From Prinia subflava (lineage: Eukaryota; Chordata; Aves; Passeriformes; Cisticolidae), in NCBI RefSeq assembly GCF_021018805.1, contig NC_086248.1, forward strand, positions 49,853,485-49,917,484: a DNA stretch of 64,000 nucleotides, given 5' to 3'. A program made the translations under genes and the position numbers. Below are positions 1-12,778 of this stretch, in pieces. The first letter of the stretch is position 1; the number at the start of each line of letters is the position of its first letter. The notes under the pieces are model-generated. The model made no database searches, had not been told where the DNA came from, and saw nothing but the letters and a program-made list of their open reading frames with translations.

Positions 1-3000
1 TTGTGGCACTGTTAACACCATGTACAATCATCTCCATGTGAGCTTGCTTCTGTATGGTAGAGCATTGTTAATGCTTGACAACCTTTTAAGAAACAGCTCT
101 CTCTGGACTCCAGCTTATTGTTGTAGGTTACAGTCTGTATTTTCCCCTTCCTGTGGAAAAAGAACAAAAGAGAAAGTTTTATAGGCATTTATCCTTCTTT
201 TCAGCTTAATGATCTGCTTAACACACTCCTTTCAGAGCAGACAGAATCCCTCAAAAGAGGCACTGACAGCTCTTATGGCAAAGTGAGTTTAACAGACTGA
301 GGATGCTATTGGGCTGTTTGTATTCTGCTCAGGTCTCCCATGCCACCAGCCAGCCACAGGGCTCCTTTTCTTGCTGTTATATGGCTATGCTAGAAAGGTG
401 TGTATTTGACCTAGATACCACAAAGAGTTTATCAATCTGGTTTTTCTTGTCGAGGTTCTTGATTTCTTGATGAAACCTGCTTACATGTAGAACTAGAAGA
501 GTTATTTGGCATTGAGTGGAAGAATTGGAGCCAGGCACTCTCTAGACAGGAAGGTGGAAGTTGCTTTGCCATTCCTCTTAAGATACTGCTCCATTCCTTT
601 ATGTTTTAGGGTGTTGCTTTTCAAATCTCCACCTACATTAAGAGCTCCATCCTCCCTCACAAAGTCACAACTGTGCAGTTGAAATCCTTCAAAAAGTCCA
701 GCCTGGGAGAGGATCCTGTGGACAAAATAGCCTCTCTCTCAATTTCATAGAAAATACCCAGGGCCAGTCAGTGCCTGTCAGTGTGGCAGGGAAGATCCTG
801 AGCCTCTCTTTGCAGTGACAAGCCTTGCAAAGCTGTGGTCCTTTGGGACATGCAAGGGAAAAAGTGCCTTTCTTCAGTTGTTTCAAACATGAGTCATACT
901 GAATAAACACACTCTAAAATCCAGGAAACATTCACATATAACAATGGGTTGTTATATGCCTGGGTTGATTTGTTTCTAAAGGTTATCACGCAGTAAAGGT
1001 GGACTAATAAAGCAGACCTGGTGACCTGTAGGACCTAAACAATATCACCAGGACAGAATTGGTTTGCTGTTTCTGAGTGTGGGGTTAGCTTTAGGGTTTG
1101 CTCCTTTTTTGCCATGCTGAGTGCAGCTGCAGCTACTCACAAGCTGCTTCATCAAGGCTCTTCCTCTGAGCTAAGACTTTTTACCACAGACCTCCAAATG
1201 TCCTGTAACCACAGGATATACAAGCCCAACTGCTTGTATGATGCCGATTTTAACCCTCCCAGATTCCCGAGTTGAAGGGAAGTTAATATCAGCCCCCTAT
1301 GAGCTGCTGATCCTGGAGGGCTGAGGACAGAGGGTGGCAGCACAGCCCTGCCAGAGCTCACCCACACGCGCTGTAGAGGCTGTGGCAGTGCTGAGTGGGT
1401 GTGAAACATTTCACACACCATTGCTTCTAATCAAATGAACATCTTCTTTTGTTTTGCATAACAACAGGGCAAAAGTAACTTCTGTTTGCTTAGTGTGCTT
1501 TGATGTGTTTTAAGCTGTATTTTGTCGTGTGATTTAAGCTTATGTGGTGACGTTTAGAGCCACGAGTTGTGCGTATAGCGTATGTGTGCAGAGAAAACCT
1601 CACCTCAGAGAGCACCCACTGATCTTTAGCTTATTAAGTGCTCTAATTGATGCCCCTGCTGATTGTCCTGACAGCAACTAAGAGGCCATTTCTTAGTGTA
1701 AGGCAGATAAGAGGGAAACTGTGGTACTGAGGATATAACCAGACCTAGCTTGGAGGCAGAATGAAGAATATTTGTACAAATCATAGGAGTGAGGAATGAG
1801 CCACAATTGTAGAAGGAGGCATGCTTCCAAAAACCCTAAAATGTTTCATTTTGCATTTTTTCTCATTGGAATAACTGAGATAACAAAGTGCTTAATGTGC
1901 TACTGGACCAAGTTGGAATTTTATATTGCTGAGTGCAGGGCTAAACCAACCCCAAGCCCTCCAGCCCCTAAGCCTCCTAAAACGAGATCCATATACCTCA
2001 CTGAAGAACTGGTACAGTCTTCATTCCTCCCTCACTTTCCCAGTTAGGTGCAATGAAGGTGCTGTATTTATATATATAAATATATACCGTGCTGTAAGAA
2101 TACGCATATGTTGAAAACATTGTTCCTGAACCCTCTTTGTTCTTTGATGAAAAAAACAAGTAGGATTACTGAAAGATCATTCAGAGTTCTTAGTACTAAT
2201 AAAAGGTTTCCTGAATGAGTGTCAAAAATTATCTTCTCTTAAAAGAAGTTAGCAGAGAGTTGAAAGGAAACCTTGCCCATTTCCTTCATTCAGGAATAGT
2301 CTTTGTTTTGCATGTTTTGAATGAGAGGTCAATTTTCAAACAGCAGACCAAAGTTTCTGGGGCACACTGTTCCAAGCTCAAACACAAAAGTTTTGTATTG
2401 TTGAAAATTAGTGGTGTGATTATATTGTTTTTAGTGCTTATATTGTGCTTATTTACATTGTTATGAATTGAAGTTATTTGGATCTGTGTAATACATGAAT
2501 GTTGAAATCCTTGTAAATCTGAGATAGCAAACCTAACTACCAAATGATGGTTACTGGAACTCTATGAAAGCAAAATATAATTTATTTATGACTTGTGCTG
2601 TAATAAGAGCTTTGAAAATGAAGAACCATACGTACAAACACTGGGCCACTTTTACAAATGCCTTTGTCTTCATTCATTTTGTTTAGCACTTCAGCATTTC
2701 ACTTAGATGAGATATTATGTCTTGCTTTTACATCTGTTGGTTTACTTAATCTTGTCTTGCTGGGCTCTTCTGGCTAATCAGGAAATGCATCACAATCTGT
2801 TTATTTTGCAGATGAAATAATTTTATGTCTCTTAATTTCAGGAGAGGCTATTTCAATTCTGAGTTGTCTCCAGGAATCTTAAGTAGCTTACTGGGAAACA
2901 GAACCAATGTTTATACCTATTTTATACTGGTCATAATTTTAGATCAGAACAATGTAAAAGACTATTCCTGAGCAGAAGATATAATGTGCCTTTTTTTCAG

Positions 3001-4179
3001 CAGACAGAACATCTGAGTTTAAAAGACCAGAGGAGGACATCTTCCAGCTCAACTCGTTTTGGAAGTTAGCTCTCTAAATGTATTTAAAAAGACATTAAAA
3101 AGCCTTGAAGGGACAAAGGTCAGATCTGAACAAGCTAATTTATATATAAAGGAGGAAATGGTATTGGACAAGTCAAGACTTGATTGATAGAAGTCACAGC
3201 ACAAATTTTCACTGGAATTTCATCTTTTTGAAAAGAATCCAAAATATTATGGAGAGATCATTTCTAGTTACACCTTTAAAGAGCAATTTGAAAATCTCAT
3301 GCAGCTGTGCTAACATTATTGCCAGAACCTTATGCAGTTTTTTTGCTGACCTCACCTTTCTTAATAAGTACACTCTGATCCTCACAAATCAGACAAGGTG
3401 TTGAAATAAATATTTGCAACAACCTGTTTTCTGCAAATAAAGTATTGTCTGTATTGTCCTCCTTGTGAGCCATTGTTTTAGAAAAGCTTTGTCTACCAGA
3501 AGCTGGATGAGGGGTGTGTGAGGGGTGTGTATACATAAATTGTATATGATGACACACATTTCACTGCCCTTCCATTTCTGCAGGGAAAGGTCAAACAAAG
3601 TAGGAAAGCCCCTGATTTTGGGCAGGTTGGCTTTGTAACTGTTTGGTAGCAGTAATATTGTCCTGGCTTGAAAGGTAGGATTCTCCAACTGGGAAAATGC
3701 GTTTCTGTGAGGGACACAAGCCAGAGGCTGTGATGTGATGGTGGGGCTAGGCAGGTAGGTGAACGTATCAAGTAGCTGCCTGTGTTTCTTTGCTGCAAAT
3801 AAGATTAGCTCTTAGGTAGGTTCACTTTGTGCTTGGAGCCAGAGCAGCTCCCTAGAATTTAGAGAAGTCATTTGAGCCAAGTTCAGGAAGACTCAATAAT
3901 TGTGCCCTTAAGGTTCTGAAGAGCAAGAAATGTTTTGAAATAATTATTCCCAGCGGAAGCTGTAATGAGGTTAGGTTAGACACGATGAATAATTCTAATT
4001 CCTTACTGTGTAATGACACAATTTAAAATAGCATTTCAGACATGGGCCTCCCAGGTAACTGGGTTAGATCAGTAACTCCTGGTCTGACAAAAACTCTTCT
4101 ACTCATTCCTCAGTGTTCTCTCTTTTTGTGACTGACTGAACATAGACTTTCTGGGTTTCAGAACAGCAATCTGACTATC

Positions 4180-4345
4180 TTCATAATATTGAAACCATAT
4201 AAATTAAGCAATAAAATACTGCAGACAGCTTGTTGTTAGGATTATTTACATACCGTGTGTGTTAAAGGGGGAGGAGGAGAAATTAGTATCTCCATATTGA
4301 GAGGTGACTAAATGCTAGAGGAAACAATTCCTGGCTTTTCATAGC
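4180..4345. repeat. Inverted repeat, left arm (166 bp)
   Basis: Its reverse complement matches 5846-6011 over 166 bp with about 10 mismatches (roughly 94% identity) and no gap. Both arms include a pyrimidine-rich core (CTCCTCCTCCCCCTTTAAC in the right arm's orientation) and a TATGTAAATAATCCTAACAA block. Similarity ends sharply on the spacer side; outside the arms only a short CAGATTG-like match continues. I see no transposon family, terminal motif or target-site duplication. Confidence 0.9.
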
Positions 4346-5845
4346 TTGGAATATATAGCCCATACATTTTTTTTGTACATATAGACAAGATGCTTATTTG
4401 TGGGCAAGGTAGAATACAGTTTTCAATATAAATATTTTGGCTGGGGGAGAAAAACAGCATCCTTGAAAATGATTCAGGGGGAGGAAGATCCTTTTGAGTA
4501 GCTGTATCCCAGGTTAGACAGAATAACTTCTGCACCCTACTATATTGTCACCTTGGTGGCTGAAAATTTTGTTTCTTACCAATGAAGTCTCCTTTCTCCA
4601 AATAGTCTCTGAAGAGAAATTGATAAAATACTGTTCTTTTGCAAGAGAAAAGATGTATATCAGCTTTGCAACAGAGAAAATAACAGTTTGTCCACAGCAG
4701 CAATAAAGTCTACACTCTTAACTACCATAATATACTTGTAGAGCTCCCAACATGGCTGAGTTTTCCTCATACAAACTGCTTTTACCTGTCTTCTGTCCTC
4801 TCAAGCATCATCTTGCTACTGCTGGCTGTGGCCCAGGCCATGAGAGGCTTTAGGTTCCAGCTTCCTCTCTCAGCTGGACTCTACTCAGGCATCAGTTCCT
4901 CACTGCTCTGCAGGGACTAGCTGGTACACAGGATTAGGAAGAAAAGCTCAGGTGGTAATGGTTCATCCCTCTCCAAAGGAAAACAATTAGGAAGTACTGA
5001 AGGCAGCTGGAGCATAGATGCAGTTGTCTCAGTAAATTGCAGAGGCATTAGGGCCTGACCTGTGTTTGTTAAGTACTTGGGAGAGCTGTGGTGTCCCTTA
5101 AATGTCAATCCAGCTTCAACAGAAGAAGAGTTTATTTCTTTCCTTCTGGAAGAGGTTGTGGAACCATCTCTGTTAAGCTTGGAGGCAGTGCAAGGGTTGC
5201 AAAGGGAGCTCTTTTCGTGTGGAAAAAGGAAATGACTTTCATACTGCCTCTGTTGCCCCAAGTATTCAGGCAAGTACCTGTTGGTGAACTCCCTCCTCTC
5301 TTTTCTACTCTGAATTTCTGTTTGTCAAGTTTGTTTGTATAGACAAAATTCATCTGTGTCTTGCACACCACAGCTGTGCAATAACAGCAGGCCTGGCCAG
5401 CTGAGGAAGTCAGGGATGTGACCTCTATTGTGCTGCCCTGGAGGCAAACCCAATGCCTTTGGGTTCTGTGGTTTGCTGCCCAAGGCCCCACACCAGTTAT
5501 ATGGCAGCGTGAAGGGTGGCACATCTCCTGCTTGGGAAGGCAGCAGGCTCCTTGGCAGGCTCCCCAGAAGGCTCATCTAGATTTGTATCTGTTTGTCCTC
5601 ACTGTACTAATCACCTCGTGGTTAGTGCAGATGCCTGCCTTAGTCTCCTTAGCAGAGTCAGAGAGGGGAAATGAATAAGATCTCCTTATCCCTCTGTTTG
5701 CCTTGGTTTTCTCAGCTTCACAGGGGAGATAACAGCAGCACTGAGACAGCCAAATATTTGCTTGTATGAGTACATATCTTAATTAGCAGAGTCCTTTGAA
5801 AACTGGCTGTGGCAAGTGCTCCAACAGCAAAGAGGAATCCTTCAT
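4346..5845. other. Spacer between the inverted-repeat arms
   Basis: This 1,500-bp segment has no recognisable gene. Its right third (about 5,360-5,580) is richer in G and C than its surroundings and has overlapping open frames of 80-130 codons on both strands. None resembles a transposase, reverse transcriptase or any family I know, so I treat them as chance. Confidence 0.6.
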
Positions 5846-6011
5846 GCTATAAAAAGCCTGGAATTGTTTCCTCTAGCGTTTAGTCACCTCTCAGGATGGA
5901 GATACTAATTTCTCCTCCTCCCCCTTTAACACACACAGTATGTAAATAATCCTAACAACAAGCTGTTTGGAGTATTTTATTGCTTAATTAATATGGTTTC
6001 GATATTATGAA
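5846..6011. repeat. Inverted repeat, right arm (166 bp)
   Basis: This is the partner of 4180-4345 in opposite orientation, separated by a 1,500-bp spacer. The substitutions are scattered and mostly transitions, which fits an old inverted duplication or two copies of one dispersed repeat. A transcript across both arms could fold into a long imperfect duplex, but there is no sign that the region is transcribed. Confidence 0.9.
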
Positions 6012-9000
6012 TAAATAAGATCACATTCAGATTGGGAGTATAGTAAAGTTAAGGGGATATGATCCAAGAAGGAGTTTCAAATCCCTTCGCATCTGTTCCT
6101 CTATTTTGTTGGATGAATTTTATGTTCTAAATTAAATTATTCTTGTGAATTTGTTTCCTCTGATGTTCTGCCCTCCTCCCCCCATCTTTTCATCATCTGT
6201 CTGCTCAACACCTTTCCTGCTCTCTCGCTTAGGGAAATAAAAGCCACTTGACAGCCCAGCTGGCTGAGCAAGTCTGTGCTGTTCCTCTCCATCCCTTGTG
6301 GGGCTGCTGAATGTGACGGGTTTGGAAAGCTCTGGACTTATTAGTCTCTGTTTTCAGATGAATGTAGGCTTTCCAACTGGCACTCATTGTTACTTTGATC
6401 CAGGTTTTAATTGAAAACTTGGGAATTCTAAATCCATTGAACTGTAGTAGACTTACTTTTTAGTAGAAGATCCTTTTCTTCCTCTCTTACCTGCCCTTAA
6501 ATAAAACTGAAAAAAAAAGCCAAACAACTCTCAGGGCCTTACTTATTTCTGTTTAGCGAAGGAGAAGAAATTGTTAAGTGTTCATCTTCTCTTTATGGTT
6601 CTTACATGATTTTTTTAAACTTATGGTGACAAAAATGCTGATGTGATTATAATTTCCAAGTTACCAAAGAAGGTAAAAAACAGCTTCAAAACAGTCACAC
6701 TGCATAGTGGGAGATGAAGACTGCTATCTCCTGGCATCCTTTTGAGTATATCTTTGCACCAATTTACTTATGGTTATTCTGGCACTCTTGTGCTGCAGAC
6801 TCCTGGTTGCACCCAACTCCTGGTGGAGCAATCTGAATGGTGTGTGCCTTTTCCTTCTTCTCTCACAGGGAATTCAAAGAAAGGATGCAGGAGGCATTCT
6901 AAGTCAGCTCCCACATGTTGAGGGACGTGTGCTGTGCTTGTAGCTTTATGGTGCTATCTCTTTGAGTCTGACTCCTGAAACCTTTTCCCTTTAAGGCATA
7001 TTAGCCATAGTCTCTCCGCTTCTAATTTTTAAAAAAATGTTGCTTGTTTTTTCTACTTACACTCGTCTCTTCCCCAGCAGTAAAAGAAGCAGCAACTTAA
7101 TGTAAAGTAAATCATACCTGATTTATGCTTGTATAAACAGCATGTATCTCTACACGTACAGGTAAACGGAATTATAAAGACATTTGTGAATAAAATTTGG
7201 AGAAATGAGAGAGTTCACTAGTAACTCATTTACCGTGACAGGAGATGAATAGAGGTAATTTAGTCTCATAAAAGTAAAATTGGCTCATGTCTTACATGGG
7301 GACGGGAAAAAGATTATTGTTTAGCAGCTGGAAAGCTGAGTGGAGTTGAGAATTGGCAGCTGTGCTGAGGGGGTTTGACTGCCTGGCTCTGTAACCTCGG
7401 GTGAGTCATTTTGTGTGCGTGGTGCACATGCTGCCTCCTGTAAATACAGATCTGACTCCTGGCGAGTTTGTAGAGGGATTTGTTCTCTCCAAGTGAGCCA
7501 CCAGGAAATAGGACTCTGGTGTGGTGCTGCTCTATTGTCATGTTTGAATAAGAGAGTTTCCTCCTCTCCTTCTCCTGTGGCTGATATATTTGCTCCAAGT
7601 GCATTTCAGTCTTCACGTCTTTCCTGGGGACAGAGTGGAAAGTAATCTTGAAAGAAAAGCAAATATCCTTTGGTTTTAAAGTTCTATAATAATAAGATAG
7701 AAAGATTGGGGCCTGTGGGAGTAGGCATTATGAGACTCAGATGAAGTACATCATCTTCTAAGGAACCTATCTTGTTGGACAAATAAGCTGGACTGAAGGC
7801 ACAAATGAAATATCCCCGAGAAGGGAACTTCCTTCTAGGACTATTACTAGTGAAAATTCTCGAGTTAAAGGATGGTCAGGGCTCTGCTCTGTGGTGTGGG
7901 AAGCTCCCTCTCAAGTTTTACAGATTGCCTAAAATGAGACACTTGGTCAAGGATGAGGTGGATGTAAAAGAAAAAAAAAAAGGGCGGGAAAAGAGGTAAA
8001 GATGTTGCATTGCTAACTTTTGAGGACCTTGGAACATTGTTGTGCCACTGTAGAGAAGGACAGTACTGGTGGTGTATGTTTTATTTTTGAAGGTGGAGCA
8101 AGACAGGAGTTCTGGACTCGCTCTGAGATGGCCTCTGGCTTTCAAAGATTCAAGTAGGTGCTTTGTAAAAATCTATGGGACTAGCAAAAATGCATTGGTT
8201 CTGCAGTGTGGGTAATGATTGTCTAATGGTGTCAGTGGATCAAACCCCACAAAATGTCCATTTTTGCCTGACCTCATCACTTTTGGCATTTTTAGGCTCT
8301 TAAGAAAGTTTATCAAGGAGACTGGCTCATTTCTACTGGTGTTCTGTTTGCATCAGTCTTTTTGAAGCTGGGCTATTATAATAGGAAATGGACTTGCTAA
8401 ACCTTACATTATCAGTAATTAATATAATGATTATGTTCCTCTTTTCATTTTTGTGGGCTTTCTGGTTCCTCTGAGTGGTGATGATGTGCAGGCTGCCCTT
8501 TCTTAATGAATTATTTACACATTATGGCTGGTAACTGGAGACAGAAGGATACTTTGTGCCTCTTTATAACATCCCCCTAAATTACTCTGAAGATGCTGCT
8601 GTGTCAGTGCTACCACACATGCTACTGCTGGGCTTTTAATCAGCTCATCATGCTACAGAATACTGTTGTTTACAACACTTTGAGGCTCTTGGCTAAACAC
8701 TACAAACAGCTTCAGCCTGGGACTTGCTGAAGTTCCCAGCCATTGCTCAGCCTGAGTGCTAATCCTTATGCTTTGCAGCCTGGGCTGGGATTTGCCACCA
8801 GGATTTAAAAAAAAGCTGATTCAAATTTAGGAAGCTGCACAAATGGTTGAGGTCTGGGTAGGCAGGGAAGAGCTGCATGAGTTCAGGGAAATCTCCATCT
8901 CTCATAACCTTTAAAGGTCTGTGTGCATCTCTTGGTGATTTACTTGAAGAAGGCCTCTAGATTCCTACCTCCAAGTGAAAGGACAAATCCAGTGAGGGGT

Positions 9001-9081
9001 TCAAGTGAATGTGAAGTGTAGAAGCTAAGTTAATAACCTAGGAAAGAAAAGCTATGCACAAATAATTGCAACTTTTTCTGG

Positions 9082-9295
9082 TGTTGTGGTTTAATGCCAG
9101 GCAGGCGCTCCTTCATTCCCCCACCCCAGGATCGGGGAGAGAACAGGAAGAGTGAAATCCAGAAAACCCGTGGGAACAGGGAAAGCAAAAGCTGTGCACA
9201 CAAGCAAAGAAAAACAAGGAATTAATTCACTGCTTCCCATGGGCGGGCAGGTGTTCAGCCATCCAGCAGCCTCCAGGGCCATGGGGAAACAGAGA
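9082..9295 (+). mobile_element. Degraded avian endogenous-retrovirus LTR fragment
   Basis: The segment opens with TGTTGTGGTTTAATGCCAG, close to the start of an LTR group that is abundant in songbird genomes. It continues with a CACCCCAGGATCGGGGAGAG-type block and a TTCCCATGGGCGGGCAGGTG-type block in the order I know from that group. Homology fades at about 9,290 and no CA terminus, internal region, gag or pol sequence follows, so this is a truncated solo-LTR remnant. Family and exact right end are uncertain. Confidence 0.65.
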
Positions 9296-12200
9296 TGCAT
9301 AGATACACCATGAGGAGGGAGGAGAATTTTGGAGTTGTGAGAGGACAGGAGGCCATCTTGCAGTGCAGGGTGATATTTGGGGAATGTTTTCCTAATTTTC
9401 CTAATTTTTTTATTTCAGGTTGTAGTAAGTGTTTTCAATGCCTGATTTCAGTGTGTGGTTTTCAAAGTCAGTGCCCCTGCAGATGCAAACAGGCACACTA
9501 CAGCTTCCCTCTGTAGCATGTCTGCTCTGTGAGCCTCAGTCCTTGAAAGGAAGTGCCATTTTTCAATTCTTGGCTTGTCTGAAGATGCTTTTGAAGACCC
9601 CAGTTTGTGATTCATACCCATTATCTCTGATTCCTCCTCCTCCTCCATTCTGAAGCGCCTTACCCTTCTCACGGATCATCTTGCCTGATGTAGCTCTTCC
9701 TGTTTATGAGCTATGTCATTGTCTCTTTGCCACCTTCCTTTCAAACCAATGCTTTCAGTGACCCATTTTGCCTTATTCTTTTCACTGCTGATCTCCCTAT
9801 GCACTTTTCATGTTTGAATAATTGCCCAGTGACTCAGATTTACCTTACCTCCTCTTGCAAAAAATTTCAGGAAGAGTATGGGTCTTCATAACTTGCTTTA
9901 CCTTTATGGCACTACAGAGTGCCATAACTAGTTGTTATTAATAATGCATATCAAAATGGCATCTTATTTGACAAGTGTACTTCTGTTTTAACATATAATA
10001 TTTATGTCATGCTTGTTGTCAGCATATTTCATAAAATTAATGGAGCCCTACAAAATGGGAACTCACTTCTGAGTCTGACTGTAAAATTTTTGCTGAGAAA
10101 TGGAAAAAGGCTGCAGGACTTTGTATACAAATTATGAAAGCTGAAGATTTGGCTTTGTGTGTATTTGGCAGCCAGTGTTGGAAACAGTGATAAATGTGAT
10201 ATATTAAAACATTTTAGAATGACAGAGAAAAGAAAGCTTCAAATTTTGTTGAAGCTATTCAAGTTGAGACATGCACACTTTACTTAATGAAGCCAAGCAC
10301 CAGCTGAATCGAAGCCACTGATTTGTTTTCACTGGGAGAAACAGCTCTGAATGATAAGAAGATGGAGACTTTGCTCAGTGAGAGTAAATTCATACATGGT
10401 GTTTATTGTCTAATCATATTTGAGAAACAAATAATCTATAGGATATTAAAAAATAAAAGATAGAAAATGGAAACATAGCATGTCTGCTGCCTTTTCCTCA
10501 TGCATTCCTTAAGCTGTATCCACTCCATAAATCTCCATGTAAAATTCTATGGAACTGTTTTCTCTGAGTGAAAAATTGACTTTGCTAAAATGAACAATTT
10601 TGCTGCTGACTCAAATGGAGCTGGTTTCCTTGCTGTACAAGTTATTTTTAGAAAGAAAAATGTTCATTGGTGCAAGAAATTTATCCCTGTTAGTACATTT
10701 TTGGTGATACCATGGATATAAAGATGGAAGATTGCCCAAGGAGGTTTCAGCCATGACCAGCCAATTAATGCTCTATTGGAAAAGTTGGTATATTTCAGTG
10801 TGACACTGTTACCTCCTCATTTTTTGCTTTGGAACAGAAAGAAGTGAGAATTAGGTACTAAGAACTATATTACAGTCTATCAAATCCTATGGCAGAAGTG
10901 GATAGTTGCAAGATTTGCTTAGATCTGTAAATATATCTTAGTATAAAACACAAATAGAGTCTGCATGTTCCTCACTTTTTTAGTGAGAAATGTTCAGGTT
11001 TAGGATATAAGTAAGATGTGGACAATAGTATGTTTTCTGGACAAGACTGTTTGTTACATTACATTAAAATCTCACTGCCAATTGTTTTTCATTCTTTAAC
11101 TCGAGGTGCTCAAGACTAAAAATAGCTCTGAACTACTTTGATGATGTGAAAGCAACACACAACTGGAAAGAAGGCATAAAATATTAATAATGAAAGGTGT
11201 CCTGTAAAATGTCAGCATGGGAATGGTAAAAGGCAACTGACCTTCCACAACTTGGCCACAAAGTGTGCACAGAGTTTGGAGAACACGTGAAAGTTTTAGA
11301 GAGGCTTCCAGTGGGGAGGGTTTATTATGGTGAGGTTACAGGGTGAGTGAGAGCTGGTGCAGGCAGAGGAGCAGATACCTGAGCCATGAGGGTCAAAGTG
11401 CTGGGTTTGGAATAATGCTGAATGCTAACAGCCTGCTGGGATCTAGCTGGATTCTGCAGATGTGGGACTTGTTCCACCCAGCACTCTGTGCATGTATGAA
11501 TGCATAAACCCAGAACAGAGCAAACCCCTGTGGTTTACCTCTTCTTGCAGTATTTAGAATAGAACTCGAATCTCAGTAACCATTTTCTGGGTTTGGCAGT
11601 TTGCTTTTTGATGTGTAACCTCTCCTCTTGCATTTGAGATCAGCTAGGACAGACTAATCCCAAGATTAAGATGGATCAGATGAAGAGCTGTTTCCACAGC
11701 AGACGCTGCCATGTGAGCACTGAGTTCCTCTTGTGACAGAGCAAGGCCACAGTGCAATGCAGATGGGGCAAATCCTGTTTGTCTTGACGAACTGTCAACT
11801 CAGCGCTAGTTCCCTTTTCCCCTGCAGAAAACAAACTACATCAAGCATCCAAGTGAGGAGACTGAATAGGTTGAAATTCTAACCTAGGCTTGCATTTACA
11901 TCTCTTCTGAATCAGTCTGCAGGAAGGTTTGCATTAGTCCACGTTTGCCCTGTTGAGCAGCAGCGTGTGCAGTGCTGGAGCCAGCTGCAGGGGGGCACTG
12001 TCTCCTGACTGCCCCCAGGACTTCACTGCGTAGCTGAAACTGCTGCAAAAAAAATATCTGAGCTACCCTCAAAAATGATTTAAGCAGGTATAATGAGTAA
12101 ATCTTTTGACAGAAATTGATACTACTGAGACTGTTCTGTAAAACCACAGCAGATCATATCACTATCATATTGGGAGGAGGCTTTTTACTCAACAGAGAAA

Positions 12201-12772
12201 ACAAGGTTATCCAGGAGGTGTAGCTGTTATTTCAATATTTAGATTGGAAATCTTAATGTCTTTCTGAAGCAAAATATAGTTACAGTTCCTATGACAACTG
12301 TTTCCCTCTCCTCTGGAGCATGGGCTAACGACAGGATTTCATTACATGGTCATGTAACACTGGGCACTGTGACAGCCTTGTCATCTCCACTGTGCTGTTT
12401 GCTCCTAAATGGCATTTAGCTTTACCCACTTGTGTTGTGCAGAGCATGAATTGTAGTGACCGACCTTCACTGTGCTTATTGCCTGCCACCTCCCACTTCC
12501 CAGCTTTCCTCTTTTCTTTAGCAGGCTCATTTTCTACCAAAATACTCTTGGTATGCTGAATTTTATTGACAAAAATTCCTAGAAACTTATTTCAGTGGGA
12601 GAAATTCCATATCCTGATGTTAATTAAGAACAGCACCTTAACAAGTACACATAGTACTGACAAAAATTTTTGAGTGCAGCAACTAAACCAGAATAAGCAG
12701 CAGATTCCTGTAGTTACTTCTGTAACACACATAAGAAAAACTATAACCAGTTGAACAGATATATTAAAAGAC

Positions 12773-12778
12773 TTTATT
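12773..12778 (-). promoter_or_regulatory. Distal poly(A) signal AATAAA of MAN1A1
   Basis: On the minus strand the sequence reads TTGTGAATAAAGTCTTTTAA, a canonical hexamer followed within 40 bases by a T-rich and then TCTGTTC-containing stretch, as expected for cleavage and downstream elements. Cleavage would fall at about 12,750-12,760. It is the last clear hexamer I noticed before the intergenic region. Confidence 0.55.

Larger units (their letters stand above)
1..12754. other. Intergenic region downstream of MAN1A1
   Basis: I see no exon with coding-like composition flanked by splice sites on either strand, no RNA gene and no CpG-island promoter. The open frames here are short and resemble no family I know. 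What stands out is an inverted repeat at 4180-4345 and 5846-6011 and an LTR fragment near 9082-9295; the rest is unremarkable AT-rich sequence. In human the next gene past the MAN1A1 3' end is FAM184A, so this may be the equivalent spacer, but nothing in the sequence itself identifies that gene. Confidence 0.7.

Noticed and set aside
5132..5524. 130-codon minus frame in the inverted-repeat spacer as a transposase
   Set aside because: No catalytic motif, zinc finger or helix-turn-helix pattern is visible, and similar-sized frames occur on the other strand.
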